DNA of 64,000 nt from Myoxocephalus aenaeus (GCA_038501785.1 JBAMJR010000342.1:62001-126000), one strand, 5' to 3'. Shown: positions 11,125 to 23,251, counted from the first letter of the stretch. Notes: a model not told the origin generated them from the letters alone. Translations and numbers: made by a program.

Positions 11125-11392
11125 TGGTTATGCAGAATGAAGGCCCCTGTCACGTTGTTCCCATGCTGGAATCGACCTCAATCGTGCTATGGAGATGCGC
11201 CCGATAATGCAAGTAACCAAAACTATTTGGCGTCTACTTCAAAAGGCACAACTTTGATCATCCACTAGACATGTTTGCCGCACAGCAACATGCCGATCCG
11301 AGACCACTTTGTTTCTGTAAGACATTAAACCTTAATAGTTCAGCCAACATGTCGAGGCCATCAATTGACACACGACAACCAGCTCGTATGAA

Positions 11393-11464
11393 TGCATTGG
11401 CTGGGAATCGAACCCAGGTCAACTGCTTGGAAGGCAGCTATGCTAACCACTATACCACCAATGC
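11393..11464 (-). tRNA. tRNA-Gly(TCC)
   Basis: Consensus body; B trailer. Confidence 0.93.
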
Positions 11465-11578
11465 ACAAATAGGCATTACATAATGACACAAAATCGAGTG
11501 AAGGGAAACGTAAGTTGTCGAATGTAATTGAGAATTGACACATGTAGCTTCAACCATAACGACCACAAAGCCACTCTG

Positions 11579-11650
11579 GGTTCCATGGTGTAATGGTCAG
11601 CACTCTGGACTCTGAATCCAGTGATCTGAGTTCAAGTCTCGGTGGAACCT
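11579..11650 (+). tRNA. tRNA-Gln(CTG)
   Basis: C50 to T leaves a wobble with G64; leader L2. Confidence 0.9.
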
Positions 11651-11906
11651 TGGTTATGCAGAATGAAGGCCCCTGTCACGTTGTTCCCATGCTGGAATCA
11701 ACGTCAATCGTGCTATGGAGATGCGTCCGATATTGCAAGTAGCCAAAACTATTTGGTGTCTACTTCAAAAGGCACAACTTCGATCATCCACAAGCCATGT
11801 TTTGCTGCACAGCCACATGACAATCAGAGACCGTTTTGTTAACCCTTAAAAGTTCAGCAAACATGTCGAGGTCATCAATTGACACACTACAACCAGCTCG
11901 TATGAA

Positions 11907-11978
11907 TGCATTGGCTGGGAATCGAACCTAGGTCAACTGCTTGGAAGGCAGCTATGCTAACCACTAAACCACCAATGC
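11907..11978 (-). tRNA. tRNA-Gly(TCC), degenerate
   Basis: G51 to A in the T stem and A12 to T in the D stem/A box; A trailer. Confidence 0.75.
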
Positions 11979-12091
11979 ACAAATAGGCATTACATAATGA
12001 CACAAAATCGAGTGAAGTGAAACGTAAGTTGTCGAATGTGATTGAGAATTGACACATGTAGCTTCAACCATAACGAGAACCAGGAAATCTG

Positions 12092-12163
12092 GGTTCCATG
12101 GTGTAATGGTCAGCACTCTGTACTCTGAATCCAGTGATCCAAGTTCAAGTCTCGGTGGAACCT
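12092..12163 (+). tRNA. tRNA-Gln(CTG), degenerate
   Basis: G30 to T and G51 to A; leader L1. Confidence 0.7.
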
Positions 12164-12432
12164 TGGTTATGCAGAATGAAGGCCCCTGTCACGTTGTTCC
12201 CATGCTGGAATCGACCTCAATCGTGCTATGGAGATGCGTCCGATAATGCAAGTAGCCAAAACTATTTGGTGTCTACTTCAAAAGGCACAACTTTGATCAT
12301 CCACTAGACATGTTTTGCCGCACAGCAACATGCCGATCTGAGACCACTTTGTTTCTGTAAGACATTAAACCTTAATAGTTCAGCCAACATGTCGAGGCCA
12401 TCAATTGACACACGACAACCAGCTCGTATGAA

Positions 12433-12504
12433 TGCATTGGCTGGGAATCGAACCCAGGTCAACTGCTTGGAAGGCAGCTATGCTAACCACTCTACCACCA
12501 ATGC
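12433..12504 (-). tRNA. tRNA-Gly(TCC), D-arm variant
   Basis: T13 to G; B trailer. Confidence 0.87.
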
Positions 12505-12618
12505 ACAAATAGGCATTACATAATGACACAAAATCGAGTGAAGGGAAACGTAAGTTGTCGAATGTAATTGAGAATTGACACATGTAGCTTCAACCATAAC
12601 GACCACAAAGCCACTCTG

Positions 12619-12690
12619 GGTTCCATGGTGTAATGGTCAGCACTCTGGACTTTGAATCCAGTGATCCGAGTTCAAGTCTCGGTGGAACCT
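12619..12690 (+). tRNA. tRNA-Gln(TTG)
   Basis: Consensus body with TTG; leader L2. Confidence 0.93.
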
Positions 12691-12946
12691 TGGTTATGCA
12701 GAATGAAGGCCCCTGTCACGTTGTTCCCATGCTGGAATCGACCTCAATCGTGATATGGAGATGAGTCTGATACTGCAAGTAGCCAAAACTATTTGGTGTC
12801 TACTTCAAAAGGCACAACTTTGATCATCCACAAGCCATGTTTTGCCGCACAGCCACATGACAATCAGAGACCGTTTTGTTAACCCTTAAAAGTTCAGCAA
12901 ACATGTCGAGGCCATCAATTGACACACGACAACCAGCTCGTATGAA

Positions 12947-13018
12947 TGCATTGGCTGGGAATCGAACCCAGGTCAACTGCTTGGAAGGCAGCTATGCTAA
13001 CCACTATACCACCAATGC
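12947..13018 (-). tRNA. tRNA-Gly(TCC)
   Basis: Consensus body; A trailer. Confidence 0.94.
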
Positions 13019-13132
13019 ACAAATAGGCATTACATAATGACACAAAATCGAGTGAAGGGAAACGTAAGTTGTCGAATGTAATTGAGAATTGACACATGTA
13101 GCTTCAACCATAACGACCACAAAGCCACTCTG

Positions 13133-13204
13133 GGTTCCATGGTGTAATGGTCAGCACTCTGGACTTTGAATCCAGTGATCCGAGTTCAAGTCTCGGTGGA
13201 ACCT
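13133..13204 (+). tRNA. tRNA-Gln(TTG)
   Basis: Consensus body with TTG; leader L2. Confidence 0.93.
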
Positions 13205-13460
13205 TGGTTATGCAGAATGAAGGCCCCTGTCACGTTGTTCCCATGCTGGAATCGACCTCAATCGTGATATGGAGATGAGTCTGATACTGCAAGTAGCCAA
13301 AACTATTTGGTGTCTACTTCAAAAGGCACAACTTTGATCATCCACAAGCCATGTTTTGCCGCACAGCCACATGACAATCAGAGACCGTTTTGTTAACCCT
13401 TAAAAGTTCAGCAAACATGTCGAGGCCATCAATTGACACACGACAACCAGCTCGTATGAA

Positions 13461-13532
13461 TGCATTGGCTGGGAATCGAACCCAGGTCAACTGCTTGGAA
13501 GGCAGCTATGCTAACCACTATACCACCAATGC
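13461..13532 (-). tRNA. tRNA-Gly(TCC)
   Basis: Consensus body; A trailer. Confidence 0.94.
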
Positions 13533-13645
13533 ACAAATAGGCATTACATAATGACACAAAATCGAGTGAAGGGAAACGTAAGTTGTCGAATGTGATTGAG
13601 AATTGACACATGTAGCTTCAACCATAACGAGAACCAGGAACTCTG

Positions 13646-13717
13646 GGTTCCATGGTGTAATGGTCAGCACTCTGGACTCTGAATCCAGTGATTCGAGTTC
13701 AAGTTTCGGTGGAACCT
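13646..13717 (+). tRNA. tRNA-Gln(CTG), T-stem variant
   Basis: C49 to T and C61 to T (wobble pairs); leader L1. Confidence 0.87.
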
Positions 13718-13985
13718 TGGTTATGCAGAATGAAGGCCCCTGTCACGTTGTTCCCATGCTGGAATCGACCTCAATCGTGCTATGGAGATGCGCCCGATAA
13801 TGCAAGTAACCAAAACTATTTGGCGTCTACTTCAAAAGGCACAACTTTGATCATCCACTAGACATGTTTGCCGCACAGCAACATGCCGATCCGAGACCAC
13901 TTTGTTTCTGTAAGACATTAAACCTTAATAGTTCAGCCAACATGTCGAGGCCATCAATTGACACACGACAACCAGCTCGTATGAA

Positions 13986-14057
13986 TGCATTGGCTGGGAA
14001 TCGAACCCAGGTCAACTGCTTGGAAGGCAGCTATGCTAACCACTATACCACCAATGC
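13986..14057 (-). tRNA. tRNA-Gly(TCC)
   Basis: Consensus body; B trailer. Confidence 0.93.
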
Positions 14058-14171
14058 ACAAATAGGCATTACATAATGACACAAAATCGAGTGAAGGGAA
14101 ACGTAAGTTGTCGAATGTAATTGAGAATTGACACATGTAGCTTCAACCATAACGACCACAAAGCCACTCTG

Positions 14172-14243
14172 GGTTCCATGGTGTAATGGTCAGCACTCTG
14201 GACTCTGAATCCAGTGATCTGAGTTCAAGTCTCGGTGGAACCT
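14172..14243 (+). tRNA. tRNA-Gln(CTG)
   Basis: C50 to T wobble; leader L2. Confidence 0.9.
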
Positions 14244-14499
14244 TGGTTATGCAGAATGAAGGCCCCTGTCACGTTGTTCCCATGCTGGAATCGACCTCAA
14301 TCGTGATATGGAGATGAGTCTGATACTGCAAGTAGCCAAAACTATTTGGTGTCTACTTCAAAAGGCACAACTTTGATCATCCACAAGCCATGTTTTGCCG
14401 CACAGCCACATGACAATCAGAGACCGTTTTGTTAACCCTTAAAAGTTCAGCAAACATGTCGAGGCCATCAATTGACACACGACAACCAGCTCGTATGAA

Positions 14500-14571
14500 T
14501 GCATTGGCTGGGAATCGAACCCAGGTCAACTGCTTGGAAGGCAGCTATGCTAACCACTATACCACCAATGC
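14500..14571 (-). tRNA. tRNA-Gly(TCC)
   Basis: Consensus body; A trailer. Confidence 0.94.
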
Positions 14572-14685
14572 ACAAATAGGCATTACATAATGACACAAAA
14601 TCGAGTGAAGGGAAACGTAAGTTGTCGAATGTAATTGAGAATTGACACATGTAGCTTCAACCATAACGACCACAAAGCCACTCTG

Positions 14686-14757
14686 GGTTCCATGGTGTAA
14701 TGGTCAGCACTCTGGACTCTGAATCCAGTGATCCGAGTTCAAGTCTCGGTGGAACCT
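14686..14757 (+). tRNA. tRNA-Gln(CTG)
   Basis: Consensus body; leader L2. Confidence 0.94.
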
Positions 14758-15013
14758 TGGTTATGCAGAATGAAGGCCCCTGTCACGTTGTTCCCATGCT
14801 GGAATCGACCTCAATCGTGATATGGAGATGAGTCTGATACTGCAAGTAGCCAAAACTATTTGGTGTCTACTTCAAAAGGCACAACTTTGATCATCCACAA
14901 GCCATGTTTTGCCGCACAGCCACATGACAATCAGAGACCGTTTTGTTAACCCTTAAAAGTTCAGCAAACATGTCGAGGTCATCAATTGACACACTACAAC
15001 CAGCTCGTATGAA

Positions 15014-15085
15014 TGCATTGGCTGGGAATCGAACCCAGGTCAACTGCTTGGAAGGCAGCTATGCTAACCACTATACCACCAATGC
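15014..15085 (-). tRNA. tRNA-Gly(TCC)
   Basis: Consensus body; A trailer. Confidence 0.94.
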
Positions 15086-15198
15086 ACAAATAGGCATTAC
15101 ATAATGACACAAAATCGAGTGAAGGGAAACGTAAGTTGTCGAATGTGATTGAGAATTGACACATGTAGCTTCAACCATAACGAGAACCAGGAACTCTG

Positions 15199-15270
15199 GG
15201 TTCCATGGTGTAATGGTCAGCACTCTGGACTCTGAATCCAGTGATCCGAGTTCAAGTCTCGGTGGAACCT
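15199..15270 (+). tRNA. tRNA-Gln(CTG)
   Basis: Consensus body; leader L1. Confidence 0.94.
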
Positions 15271-15526
15271 TGGTTATGCAGAATGAAGGCCCCTGTCACG
15301 TTGTTCCCATGCTGGAATCGACCTCAATCGTGATATGGAGATGAGTCTGATACTGCAAGTAGCCAAAACTATTTGGTGTCTACTTCAAAAGGCACAACTT
15401 TGATCATCCACAAGCCATGTTTTGCCGCACAGCCACATGACAATCAGAGACCGTTTTGTTAACCCTTAAAAGTTCAGCAAACATGTCGAGGTCATCAATT
15501 GACACACTACAACCAGCTCGTATGAA

Positions 15527-15598
15527 TGCATTGGCTGGGAATCGAACCCAGGTCAACTGCTTGGAAGGCAGCTATGCTAACCACTATACCACCAATGC
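15527..15598 (-). tRNA. tRNA-Gly(TCC)
   Basis: Consensus body; A trailer. Confidence 0.94.
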
Positions 15599-15711
15599 AC
15601 AAATAGGCATTACATAATGACACAAAATCGAGTGAAGGGAAACGTAAGTTGTCGAATGTGATTGAGAATTGACACATGTAGCTTCAACCATAACGAGAAC
15701 CAGGAACTCTG

Positions 15712-15783
15712 GGTTCCATGGTGTAATGGTCAGCACTCTGGACTCTGAATCCAGTGATCCGAGTTCAAGTCTCGGTGGAACCT
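15712..15783 (+). tRNA. tRNA-Gln(CTG)
   Basis: Consensus body; leader L1. Confidence 0.94.
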
Positions 15784-16039
15784 TGGTTATGCAGAATGAA
15801 GGCCCCTGTCACGTTGTTCCCATGCTGGAATCGACCTCAATCGTGCTATGGAGATGCGTCCGATAATGCAAGTAGCCAAAACTATTTGGTGTCTACTTCA
15901 AAAGGCACAACTTTGATCATCCACAAGCCATGTTTTGCCGCACAGCCACATGACAATCAGAGACCGTTTTGTTAACCCTTAAAAGTTCAGCAAACATGTC
16001 GAGGCCATCAATTGACACACGACAACCAGCTCGTATGAA

Positions 16040-16111
16040 TGCATTGGCTGGGAATCGAACCCAGGTCAACTGCTTGGAAGGCAGCTATGCTAACCACTAT
16101 ACCACCAATGC
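16040..16111 (-). tRNA. tRNA-Gly(TCC)
   Basis: Consensus body; A trailer. Confidence 0.94.
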
Positions 16112-16225
16112 ACAAATAGGCATTACATAATGACACAAAATCGAGTGAAGGGAAACGTAAGTTGTCGAATGTAATTGAGAATTGACACATGTAGCTTCAA
16201 CCATAACGACCACAAAGCCACTCTG

Positions 16226-16297
16226 GGTTCCATGGTGTAATGGTCAGCACTCTGGACTCTGAATCCAGTGATCCGAGTTCAAGTCTCGGTGGAACCT
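16226..16297 (+). tRNA. tRNA-Gln(CTG)
   Basis: Consensus body; leader L2. Confidence 0.94.
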
Positions 16298-16553
16298 TGG
16301 TTATGCAGAATGAAGGCCCCTGTCACGTTGTTCCCATGCTGGAATCGACCTCAATCGTGATATGGAGATGAGTCTGATACTGCAAGTAGCCAAAACTATT
16401 TGGTGTCTACTTCAAAAGGCACAACTTTGATCATCCACAAGCCATGTTTTGCCGCACAGCCACATGACAATCAGAGACCGTTTTGTTAACCCTTAAAAGT
16501 TCAGCAAACATGTCGAGGTCATCAATTGACACACTACAACCAGCTCGTATGAA

Positions 16554-16625
16554 TGCATTGGCTGGGAATCGAACCCAGGTCAACTGCTTGGAAGGCAGCT
16601 ATGCTAACCACTATACCACCAATGC
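16554..16625 (-). tRNA. tRNA-Gly(TCC)
   Basis: Consensus body; A trailer. Confidence 0.94.
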
Positions 16626-16738
16626 ACAAATAGGCATTACATAATGACACAAAATCGAGTGAAGGGAAACGTAAGTTGTCGAATGTGATTGAGAATTGAC
16701 ACATGTAGCTTCAACCATAACGAGAACCAGGAACTCTG

Positions 16739-16810
16739 GGTTCCATGGTGTAATGGTCAGCACTCTGGACTCTGAATCCAGTGATTCGAGTTCAAGTTTC
16801 GGTGGAACCT
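16739..16810 (+). tRNA. tRNA-Gln(CTG), T-stem variant
   Basis: C49 to T and C61 to T; leader L1. Opens the first 12-unit block. Confidence 0.87.
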
Positions 16811-17078
16811 TGGTTATGCAGAATGAAGGCCCCTGTCACGTTGTTCCCATGCTGGAATCGACCTCAATCGTGCTATGGAGATGCGCCCGATAATGCAAGT
16901 AACCAAAACTATTTGGCGTCTACTTCAAAAGGCACAACTTTGATCATCCACTAGACATGTTTGCCGCACAGCAACATGCCGATCCGAGACCACTTTGTTT
17001 CTGTAAGACATTAAACCTTAATAGTTCAGCCAACATGTCGAGGCCATCAATTGACACACGACAACCAGCTCGTATGAA

Positions 17079-17150
17079 TGCATTGGCTGGGAATCGAACC
17101 CAGGTCAACTGCTTGGAAGGCAGCTATGCTAACCACTATACCACCAATGC
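17079..17150 (-). tRNA. tRNA-Gly(TCC)
   Basis: Consensus body; B trailer. Confidence 0.93.
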
Positions 17151-17264
17151 ACAAATAGGCATTACATAATGACACAAAATCGAGTGAAGGGAAACGTAAG
17201 TTGTCGAATGTAATTGAGAATTGACACATGTAGCTTCAACCATAACGACCACAAAGCCACTCTG

Positions 17265-17336
17265 GGTTCCATGGTGTAATGGTCAGCACTCTGGACTCTG
17301 AATCCAGTGATCTGAGTTCAAGTCTCGGTGGAACCT
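17265..17336 (+). tRNA. tRNA-Gln(CTG)
   Basis: C50 to T wobble; leader L2. Confidence 0.9.
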
Positions 17337-17592
17337 TGGTTATGCAGAATGAAGGCCCCTGTCACGTTGTTCCCATGCTGGAATCGACCTCAATCGTGAT
17401 ATGGAGATGAGTCTGATACTGCAAGTAGCCAAAACTATTTGGTGTCTACTTCAAAAGGCACAACTTTGATCATCCACAAGCCATGTTTTGCCGCACAGCC
17501 ACATGACAATCAGAGACCGTTTTGTTAACCCTTAAAAGTTCAGCAAACATGTCGAGGCCATCAATTGACACACGACAACCAGCTCGTATGAA

Positions 17593-17664
17593 TGCATTGG
17601 CTGGGAATCGAACCCAGGTCAACTGCTTGGAAGGCAGCTATGCTAACCACTATACCACCAATGC
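17593..17664 (-). tRNA. tRNA-Gly(TCC)
   Basis: Consensus body; A trailer. Confidence 0.94.
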
Positions 17665-17778
17665 ACAAATAGGCATTACATAATGACACAAAATCGAGTG
17701 AAGGGAAACGTAAGTTGTCGAATGTAATTGAGAATTGACACATGTAGCTTCAACCATAACGACCACAAAGCCACTCTG

Positions 17779-17850
17779 GGTTCCATGGTGTAATGGTCAG
17801 CACTCTGGACTTTGAATCCAGTGATCCGAGTTCAAGTCTCGGTGGAACCT
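17779..17850 (+). tRNA. tRNA-Gln(TTG)
   Basis: Consensus body with TTG; leader L2. Confidence 0.93.
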
Positions 17851-18106
17851 TGGTTATGCAGAATGAAGGCCCCTGTCACGTTGTTCCCATGCTGGAATCG
17901 ACCTCAATCGTGATATGGAGATGAGTCTGATACTGCAAGTAGCCAAAACTATTTGGTGTCTACTTCAAAAGGCACAACTTTGATCATCCACAAGCCATGT
18001 TTTGCCGCACAGCCACATGACAATCAGAGACCGTTTTGTTAACCCTTAAAAGTTCAGCAAACATGTCGAGGCCATCAATTGACACACGACAACCAGCTCG
18101 TATGAA

Positions 18107-18178
18107 TGCATTGGCTGGGAATCGAACCCAGGTCAACTGCTTGGAAGGCAGCTATGCTAACCACTATACCACCAATGC
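18107..18178 (-). tRNA. tRNA-Gly(TCC)
   Basis: Consensus body; A trailer. Confidence 0.94.
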
Positions 18179-18292
18179 ACAAATAGGCATTACATAATGA
18201 CACAAAATCGAGTGAAGGGAAACGTAAGTTGTCGAATGTAATTGAGAATTGACACATGTAGCTTCAACCATAACGACCACAAAGCCACTCTG

Positions 18293-18364
18293 GGTTCCAT
18301 GGTGTAATGGTCAGCACTCTGGACTCTGAATCCAGTGATCCGAGTTCAAGTCTCGGTGGAACCT
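18293..18364 (+). tRNA. tRNA-Gln(CTG)
   Basis: Consensus body; leader L2. Confidence 0.94.
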
Positions 18365-18620
18365 TGGTTATGCAGAATGAAGGCCCCTGTCACGTTGTTC
18401 CCATGCTGGAATCGACCTCAATCGTGATATGGAGATGAGTCTGATACTGCAAGTAGCCAAAACTATTTGGTGTCTACTTCAAAAGGCACAACTTTGATCA
18501 TCCACAAGCCATGTTTTGCCGCACAGCCACATGACAATCAGAGACCGTTTTGTTAACCCTTAAAAGTTCAGCAAACATGTCGAGGTCATCAATTGACACA
18601 CTACAACCAGCTCGTATGAA

Positions 18621-18692
18621 TGCATTGGCTGGGAATCGAACCCAGGTCAACTGCTTGGAAGGCAGCTATGCTAACCACTATACCACCAATGC
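18621..18692 (-). tRNA. tRNA-Gly(TCC)
   Basis: Consensus body; A trailer. Confidence 0.94.
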
Positions 18693-18805
18693 ACAAATAG
18701 GCATTACATAATGACACAAAATCGAGTGAAGGGAAACGTAAGTTGTCGAATGTGATTGAGAATTGACACATGTAGCTTCAACCATAACGAGAACCAGGAA
18801 CTCTG

Positions 18806-18877
18806 GGTTCCATGGTGTAATGGTCAGCACTCTGGACTCTGAATCCAGTGATCCGAGTTCAAGTCTCGGTGGAACCT
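18806..18877 (+). tRNA. tRNA-Gln(CTG)
   Basis: Consensus body; leader L1. Confidence 0.94.
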
Positions 18878-19133
18878 TGGTTATGCAGAATGAAGGCCCC
18901 TGTCACGTTGTTCCCATGCTGGAATCGACCTCAATCGTGATATGGAGATGAGTCTGATACTGCAAGTAGCCAAAACTATTTGGTGTCTACTTCAAAAGGC
19001 ACAACTTTGATCATCCACAAGCCATGTTTTGCCGCACAGCCACATGACAATCAGAGACCGTTTTGTTAACCCTTAAAAGTTCAGCAAACATGTCGAGGTC
19101 ATCAATTGACACACTACAACCAGCTCGTATGAA

Positions 19134-19205
19134 TGCATTGGCTGGGAATCGAACCCAGGTCAACTGCTTGGAAGGCAGCTATGCTAACCACTATACCACC
19201 AATGC
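19134..19205 (-). tRNA. tRNA-Gly(TCC)
   Basis: Consensus body; A trailer. Confidence 0.94.
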
Positions 19206-19318
19206 ACAAATAGGCATTACATAATGACACAAAATCGAGTGAAGGGAAACGTAAGTTGTCGAATGTGATTGAGAATTGACACATGTAGCTTCAACCATAA
19301 CGAGAACCAGGAACTCTG

Positions 19319-19390
19319 GGTTCCATGGTGTAATGGTCAGCACTCTGGACTCTGAATCCAGTGATCCGAGTTCAAGTCTCGGTGGAACCT
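19319..19390 (+). tRNA. tRNA-Gln(CTG)
   Basis: Consensus body; leader L1. Confidence 0.94.
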
Positions 19391-19646
19391 TGGTTATGCA
19401 GAATGAAGGCCCCTGTCACGTTGTTCCCATGCTGGAATCGACCTCAATCGTGCTATGGAGATGCGTCCGATAATGCAAGTAGCCAAAACTATTTGGTGTC
19501 TACTTCAAAAGGCACAACTTTGATCATCCACAAGCCATGTTTTGCCGCACAGCCACATGACAATCAGAGACCGTTTTGTTAACCCTTAAAAGTTCAGCAA
19601 ACATGTCGAGGCCATCAATTGACACACGACAACCAGCTCGTATGAA

Positions 19647-19718
19647 TGCATTGGCTGGGAATCGAACCCAGGTCAACTGCTTGGAAGGCAGCTATGCTAA
19701 CCACTATACCACCAATGC
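19647..19718 (-). tRNA. tRNA-Gly(TCC)
   Basis: Consensus body; A trailer. Confidence 0.94.
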
Positions 19719-19832
19719 ACAAATAGGCATTACATAATGACACAAAATCGAGTGAAGGGAAACGTAAGTTGTCGAATGTAATTGAGAATTGACACATGTA
19801 GCTTCAACCATAACGACCACAAAGCCACTCTG

Positions 19833-19904
19833 GGTTCCATGGTGTAATGGTCAGCACTCTGGACTCTGAATCCAGTGATCCGAGTTCAAGTCTCGGTGGA
19901 ACCT
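19833..19904 (+). tRNA. tRNA-Gln(CTG)
   Basis: Consensus body; leader L2. Confidence 0.94.
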
Positions 19905-20160
19905 TGGTTATGCAGAATGAAGGCCCCTGTCACGTTGTTCCCATGCTGGAATCGACCTCAATCGTGATATGGAGATGAGTCTGATACTGCAAGTAGCCAA
20001 AACTATTTGGTGTCTACTTCAAAAGGCACAACTTTGATCATCCACAAGCCATGTTTTGCCGCACAGCCACATGACAATCAGAGACCGTTTTGTTAACCCT
20101 TAAAAGTTCAGCAAACATGTCGAGGTCATCAATTGACACACTACAACCAGCTCGTATGAA

Positions 20161-20232
20161 TGCATTGGCTGGGAATCGAACCCAGGTCAACTGCTTGGAA
20201 GGCAGCTATGCTAACCACTATACCACCAATGC
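20161..20232 (-). tRNA. tRNA-Gly(TCC)
   Basis: Consensus body; A trailer. Confidence 0.94.
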
Positions 20233-20345
20233 ACAAATAGGCATTACATAATGACACAAAATCGAGTGAAGGGAAACGTAAGTTGTCGAATGTGATTGAG
20301 AATTGACACATGTAGCTTCAACCATAACGAGAACCAGGAACTCTG

Positions 20346-20417
20346 GGTTCCATGGTGTAATGGTCAGCACTCTGGACTCTGAATCCAGTGATCCGAGTTC
20401 AAGTCTCGGTGGAACCT
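20346..20417 (+). tRNA. tRNA-Gln(CTG)
   Basis: Consensus body; leader L1. Confidence 0.94.
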
Positions 20418-20673
20418 TGGTTATGCAGAATGAAGGCCCCTGTCACGTTGTTCCCATGCTGGAATCGACCTCAATCGTGATATGGAGATGAGTCTGATAC
20501 TGCAAGTAGCCAAAACTATTTGGTGTCTACTTCAAAAGGCACAACTTTGATCATCCACAAGCCATGTTTTGCCGCACAGCCACATGACAATCAGAGACCG
20601 TTTTGTTAACCCTTAAAAGTTCAGCAAACATGTCGAGGTCATCAATTGACACACTACAACCAGCTCGTATGAA

Positions 20674-20745
20674 TGCATTGGCTGGGAATCGAACCCAGGT
20701 CAACTGCTTGGAAGGCAGCTATGCTAACCACTATACCACCAATGC
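20674..20745 (-). tRNA. tRNA-Gly(TCC)
   Basis: Consensus body; A trailer. Confidence 0.94.
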
Positions 20746-20858
20746 ACAAATAGGCATTACATAATGACACAAAATCGAGTGAAGGGAAACGTAAGTTGTC
20801 GAATGTGATTGAGAATTGACACATGTAGCTTCAACCATAACGAGAACCAGGAACTCTG

Positions 20859-20930
20859 GGTTCCATGGTGTAATGGTCAGCACTCTGGACTCTGAATCCA
20901 GTGATCCGAGTTCAAGTCTCGGTGGAACCT
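20859..20930 (+). tRNA. tRNA-Gln(CTG)
   Basis: Consensus body; leader L1. Confidence 0.94.
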
Positions 20931-21186
20931 TGGTTATGCAGAATGAAGGCCCCTGTCACGTTGTTCCCATGCTGGAATCGACCTCAATCGTGATATGGAG
21001 ATGAGTCTGATACTGCAAGTAGCCAAAACTATTTGGTGTCTACTTCAAAAGGCACAACTTTGATCATCCACAAGCCATGTTTTGCCGCACAGCCACATGA
21101 CAATCAGAGACCGTTTTGTTAACCCTTAAAAGTTCAGCAAACATGTCGAGGTCATCAATTGACACACTACAACCAGCTCGTATGAA

Positions 21187-21258
21187 TGCATTGGCTGGGA
21201 ATCGAACCCAGGTCAACTGCTTGGAAGGCAGCTATGCTAACCACTATACCACCAATGC
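21187..21258 (-). tRNA. tRNA-Gly(TCC)
   Basis: Consensus body; A trailer. Confidence 0.94.
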
Positions 21259-21371
21259 ACAAATAGGCATTACATAATGACACAAAATCGAGTGAAGGGA
21301 AACGTAAGTTGTCGAATGTGATTGAGAATTGACACATGTAGCTTCAACCATAACGAGAACCAGGAACTCTG

Positions 21372-21443
21372 GGTTCCATGGTGTAATGGTCAGCACTCTG
21401 GACTCTGAATCCAGTGATCCGAGTTCAAGTCTCGGTGGAACCT
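21372..21443 (+). tRNA. tRNA-Gln(CTG)
   Basis: Consensus body; leader L1. Confidence 0.94.
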
Positions 21444-21699
21444 TGGTTATGCAGAATGAAGGCCCCTGTCACGTTGTTCCCATGCTGGAATCGACCTCAA
21501 TCGTGCTATGGAGATGCGTCCGATAATGCAAGTAGCCAAAACTATTTGGTGTCTACTTCAAAAGGCACAACTTTGATCATCCACAAGCCATGTTTTGCCG
21601 CACAGCCACATGACAATCAGAGACCGTTTTGTTAACCCTTAAAAGTTCAGCAAACATGTCGAGGCCATCAATTGACACACGACAACCAGCTCGTATGAA

Positions 21700-21771
21700 T
21701 GCATTGGCTGGGAATCGAACCCAGGTCAACTGCTTGGAAGGCAGCTATGCTAACCACTATACCACCAATGC
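21700..21771 (-). tRNA. tRNA-Gly(TCC)
   Basis: Consensus body; A trailer. Confidence 0.94.
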
Positions 21772-21885
21772 ACAAATAGGCATTACATAATGACACAAAA
21801 TCGAGTGAAGGGAAACGTAAGTTGTCGAATGTAATTGAGAATTGACACATGTAGCTTCAACCATAACGACCACAAAGCCACTCTG

Positions 21886-21957
21886 GGTTCCATGGTGTAA
21901 TGGTCAGCACTCTGGACTCTGAATCCAGTGATCCGAGTTCAAGTCTCGGTGGAACCT
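21886..21957 (+). tRNA. tRNA-Gln(CTG)
   Basis: Consensus body; leader L2. Confidence 0.94.
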
Positions 21958-22213
21958 TGGTTATGCAGAATGAAGGCCCCTGTCACGTTGTTCCCATGCT
22001 GGAATCGACCTCAATCGTGATATGGAGATGAGTCTGATACTGCAAGTAGCCAAAACTATTTGGTGTCTACTTCAAAAGGCACAACTTTGATCATCCACAA
22101 GCCATGTTTTGCCGCACAGCCACATGACAATCAGAGACCGTTTTGTTAACCCTTAAAAGTTCAGCAAACATGTCGAGGTCATCAATTGACACACTACAAC
22201 CAGCTCGTATGAA

Positions 22214-22285
22214 TGCATTGGCTGGGAATCGAACCCAGGTCAACTGCTTGGAAGGCAGCTATGCTAACCACTATACCACCAATGC
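22214..22285 (-). tRNA. tRNA-Gly(TCC)
   Basis: Consensus body; A trailer. Confidence 0.94.
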
Positions 22286-22398
22286 ACAAATAGGCATTAC
22301 ATAATGACACAAAATCGAGTGAAGGGAAACGTAAGTTGTCGAATGTGATTGAGAATTGACACATGTAGCTTCAACCATAACGAGAACCAGGAACTCTG

Positions 22399-22470
22399 GG
22401 TTCCATGGTGTAATGGTCAGCACTCTGGACTCTGAATCCAGTGATCCGAGTTCAAGTCTCGGTGGAACCT
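22399..22470 (+). tRNA. tRNA-Gln(CTG)
   Basis: Consensus body; leader L1. Confidence 0.94.
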
Positions 22471-22726
22471 TGGTTATGCAGAATGAAGGCCCCTGTCACG
22501 TTGTTCCCATGCTGGAATCGACCTCAATCGTGCTATGGAGATGCGTCCGATAATTCAAGTAGCCAAAACTATTTGGTGTCTACTTCAAAAGGCACAACTT
22601 TGATCATCCACAAGCCATGTTTTGCCGCACAGCCACATGACAATCAGAGACCGTTTTGTTAACCCTTAAAAGTTCAGCAAACATGTCGAGGCCATCAATT
22701 GACACACGACAACCAGCTCGTACGAA

Positions 22727-22798
22727 TGCATTGGCTGGGAATCCAACCCAGGTCAACTGCTTGGAAGGCAGCTATGCTAACCACTATACCACCAATGC
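22727..22798 (-). tRNA. tRNA-Gly(TCC), C56G
   Basis: C56 to G in the T loop/B box; probably inactive. A trailer. Closes the first 12-unit block. Confidence 0.72.
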
Positions 22799-22911
22799 AC
22801 AAATAGGCATTACATAATGACACAAAATCGAGTGAAGGGAAACGTAAGTTGTCGAATGTGATTGAGAATTGACACATGTAGCTTCAACCATAACGAGAAC
22901 CAGGAACTCTG

Positions 22912-22983
22912 GGTTCCATGGTGTAATGGTCAGCACTCTGGACTCTGAATCCAGTGATTCGAGTTCAAGTTTCGGTGGAACCT
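22912..22983 (+). tRNA. tRNA-Gln(CTG), T-stem variant
   Basis: C49 to T and C61 to T; leader L1. Opens the second 12-unit block. Confidence 0.87.
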
Positions 22984-23251
22984 TGGTTATGCAGAATGAA
23001 GGCCCCTGTCACGTTGTTCCCATGCTGGAATCGACCTCAATCGTGCTATGGAGATGCGCCCGATAATGCAAGTAACCAAAACTATTTGGCGTCTACTTCA
23101 AAAGGCACAACTTTGATCATCCACTAGACATGTTTGCCGCACAGCAACATGCCGATCCGAGACCACTTTGTTTCTGTAAGACATTAAACCTTAATAGTTC
23201 AGCCAACATGTCGAGGCCATCAATTGACACACGACAACCAGCTCGTATGAA

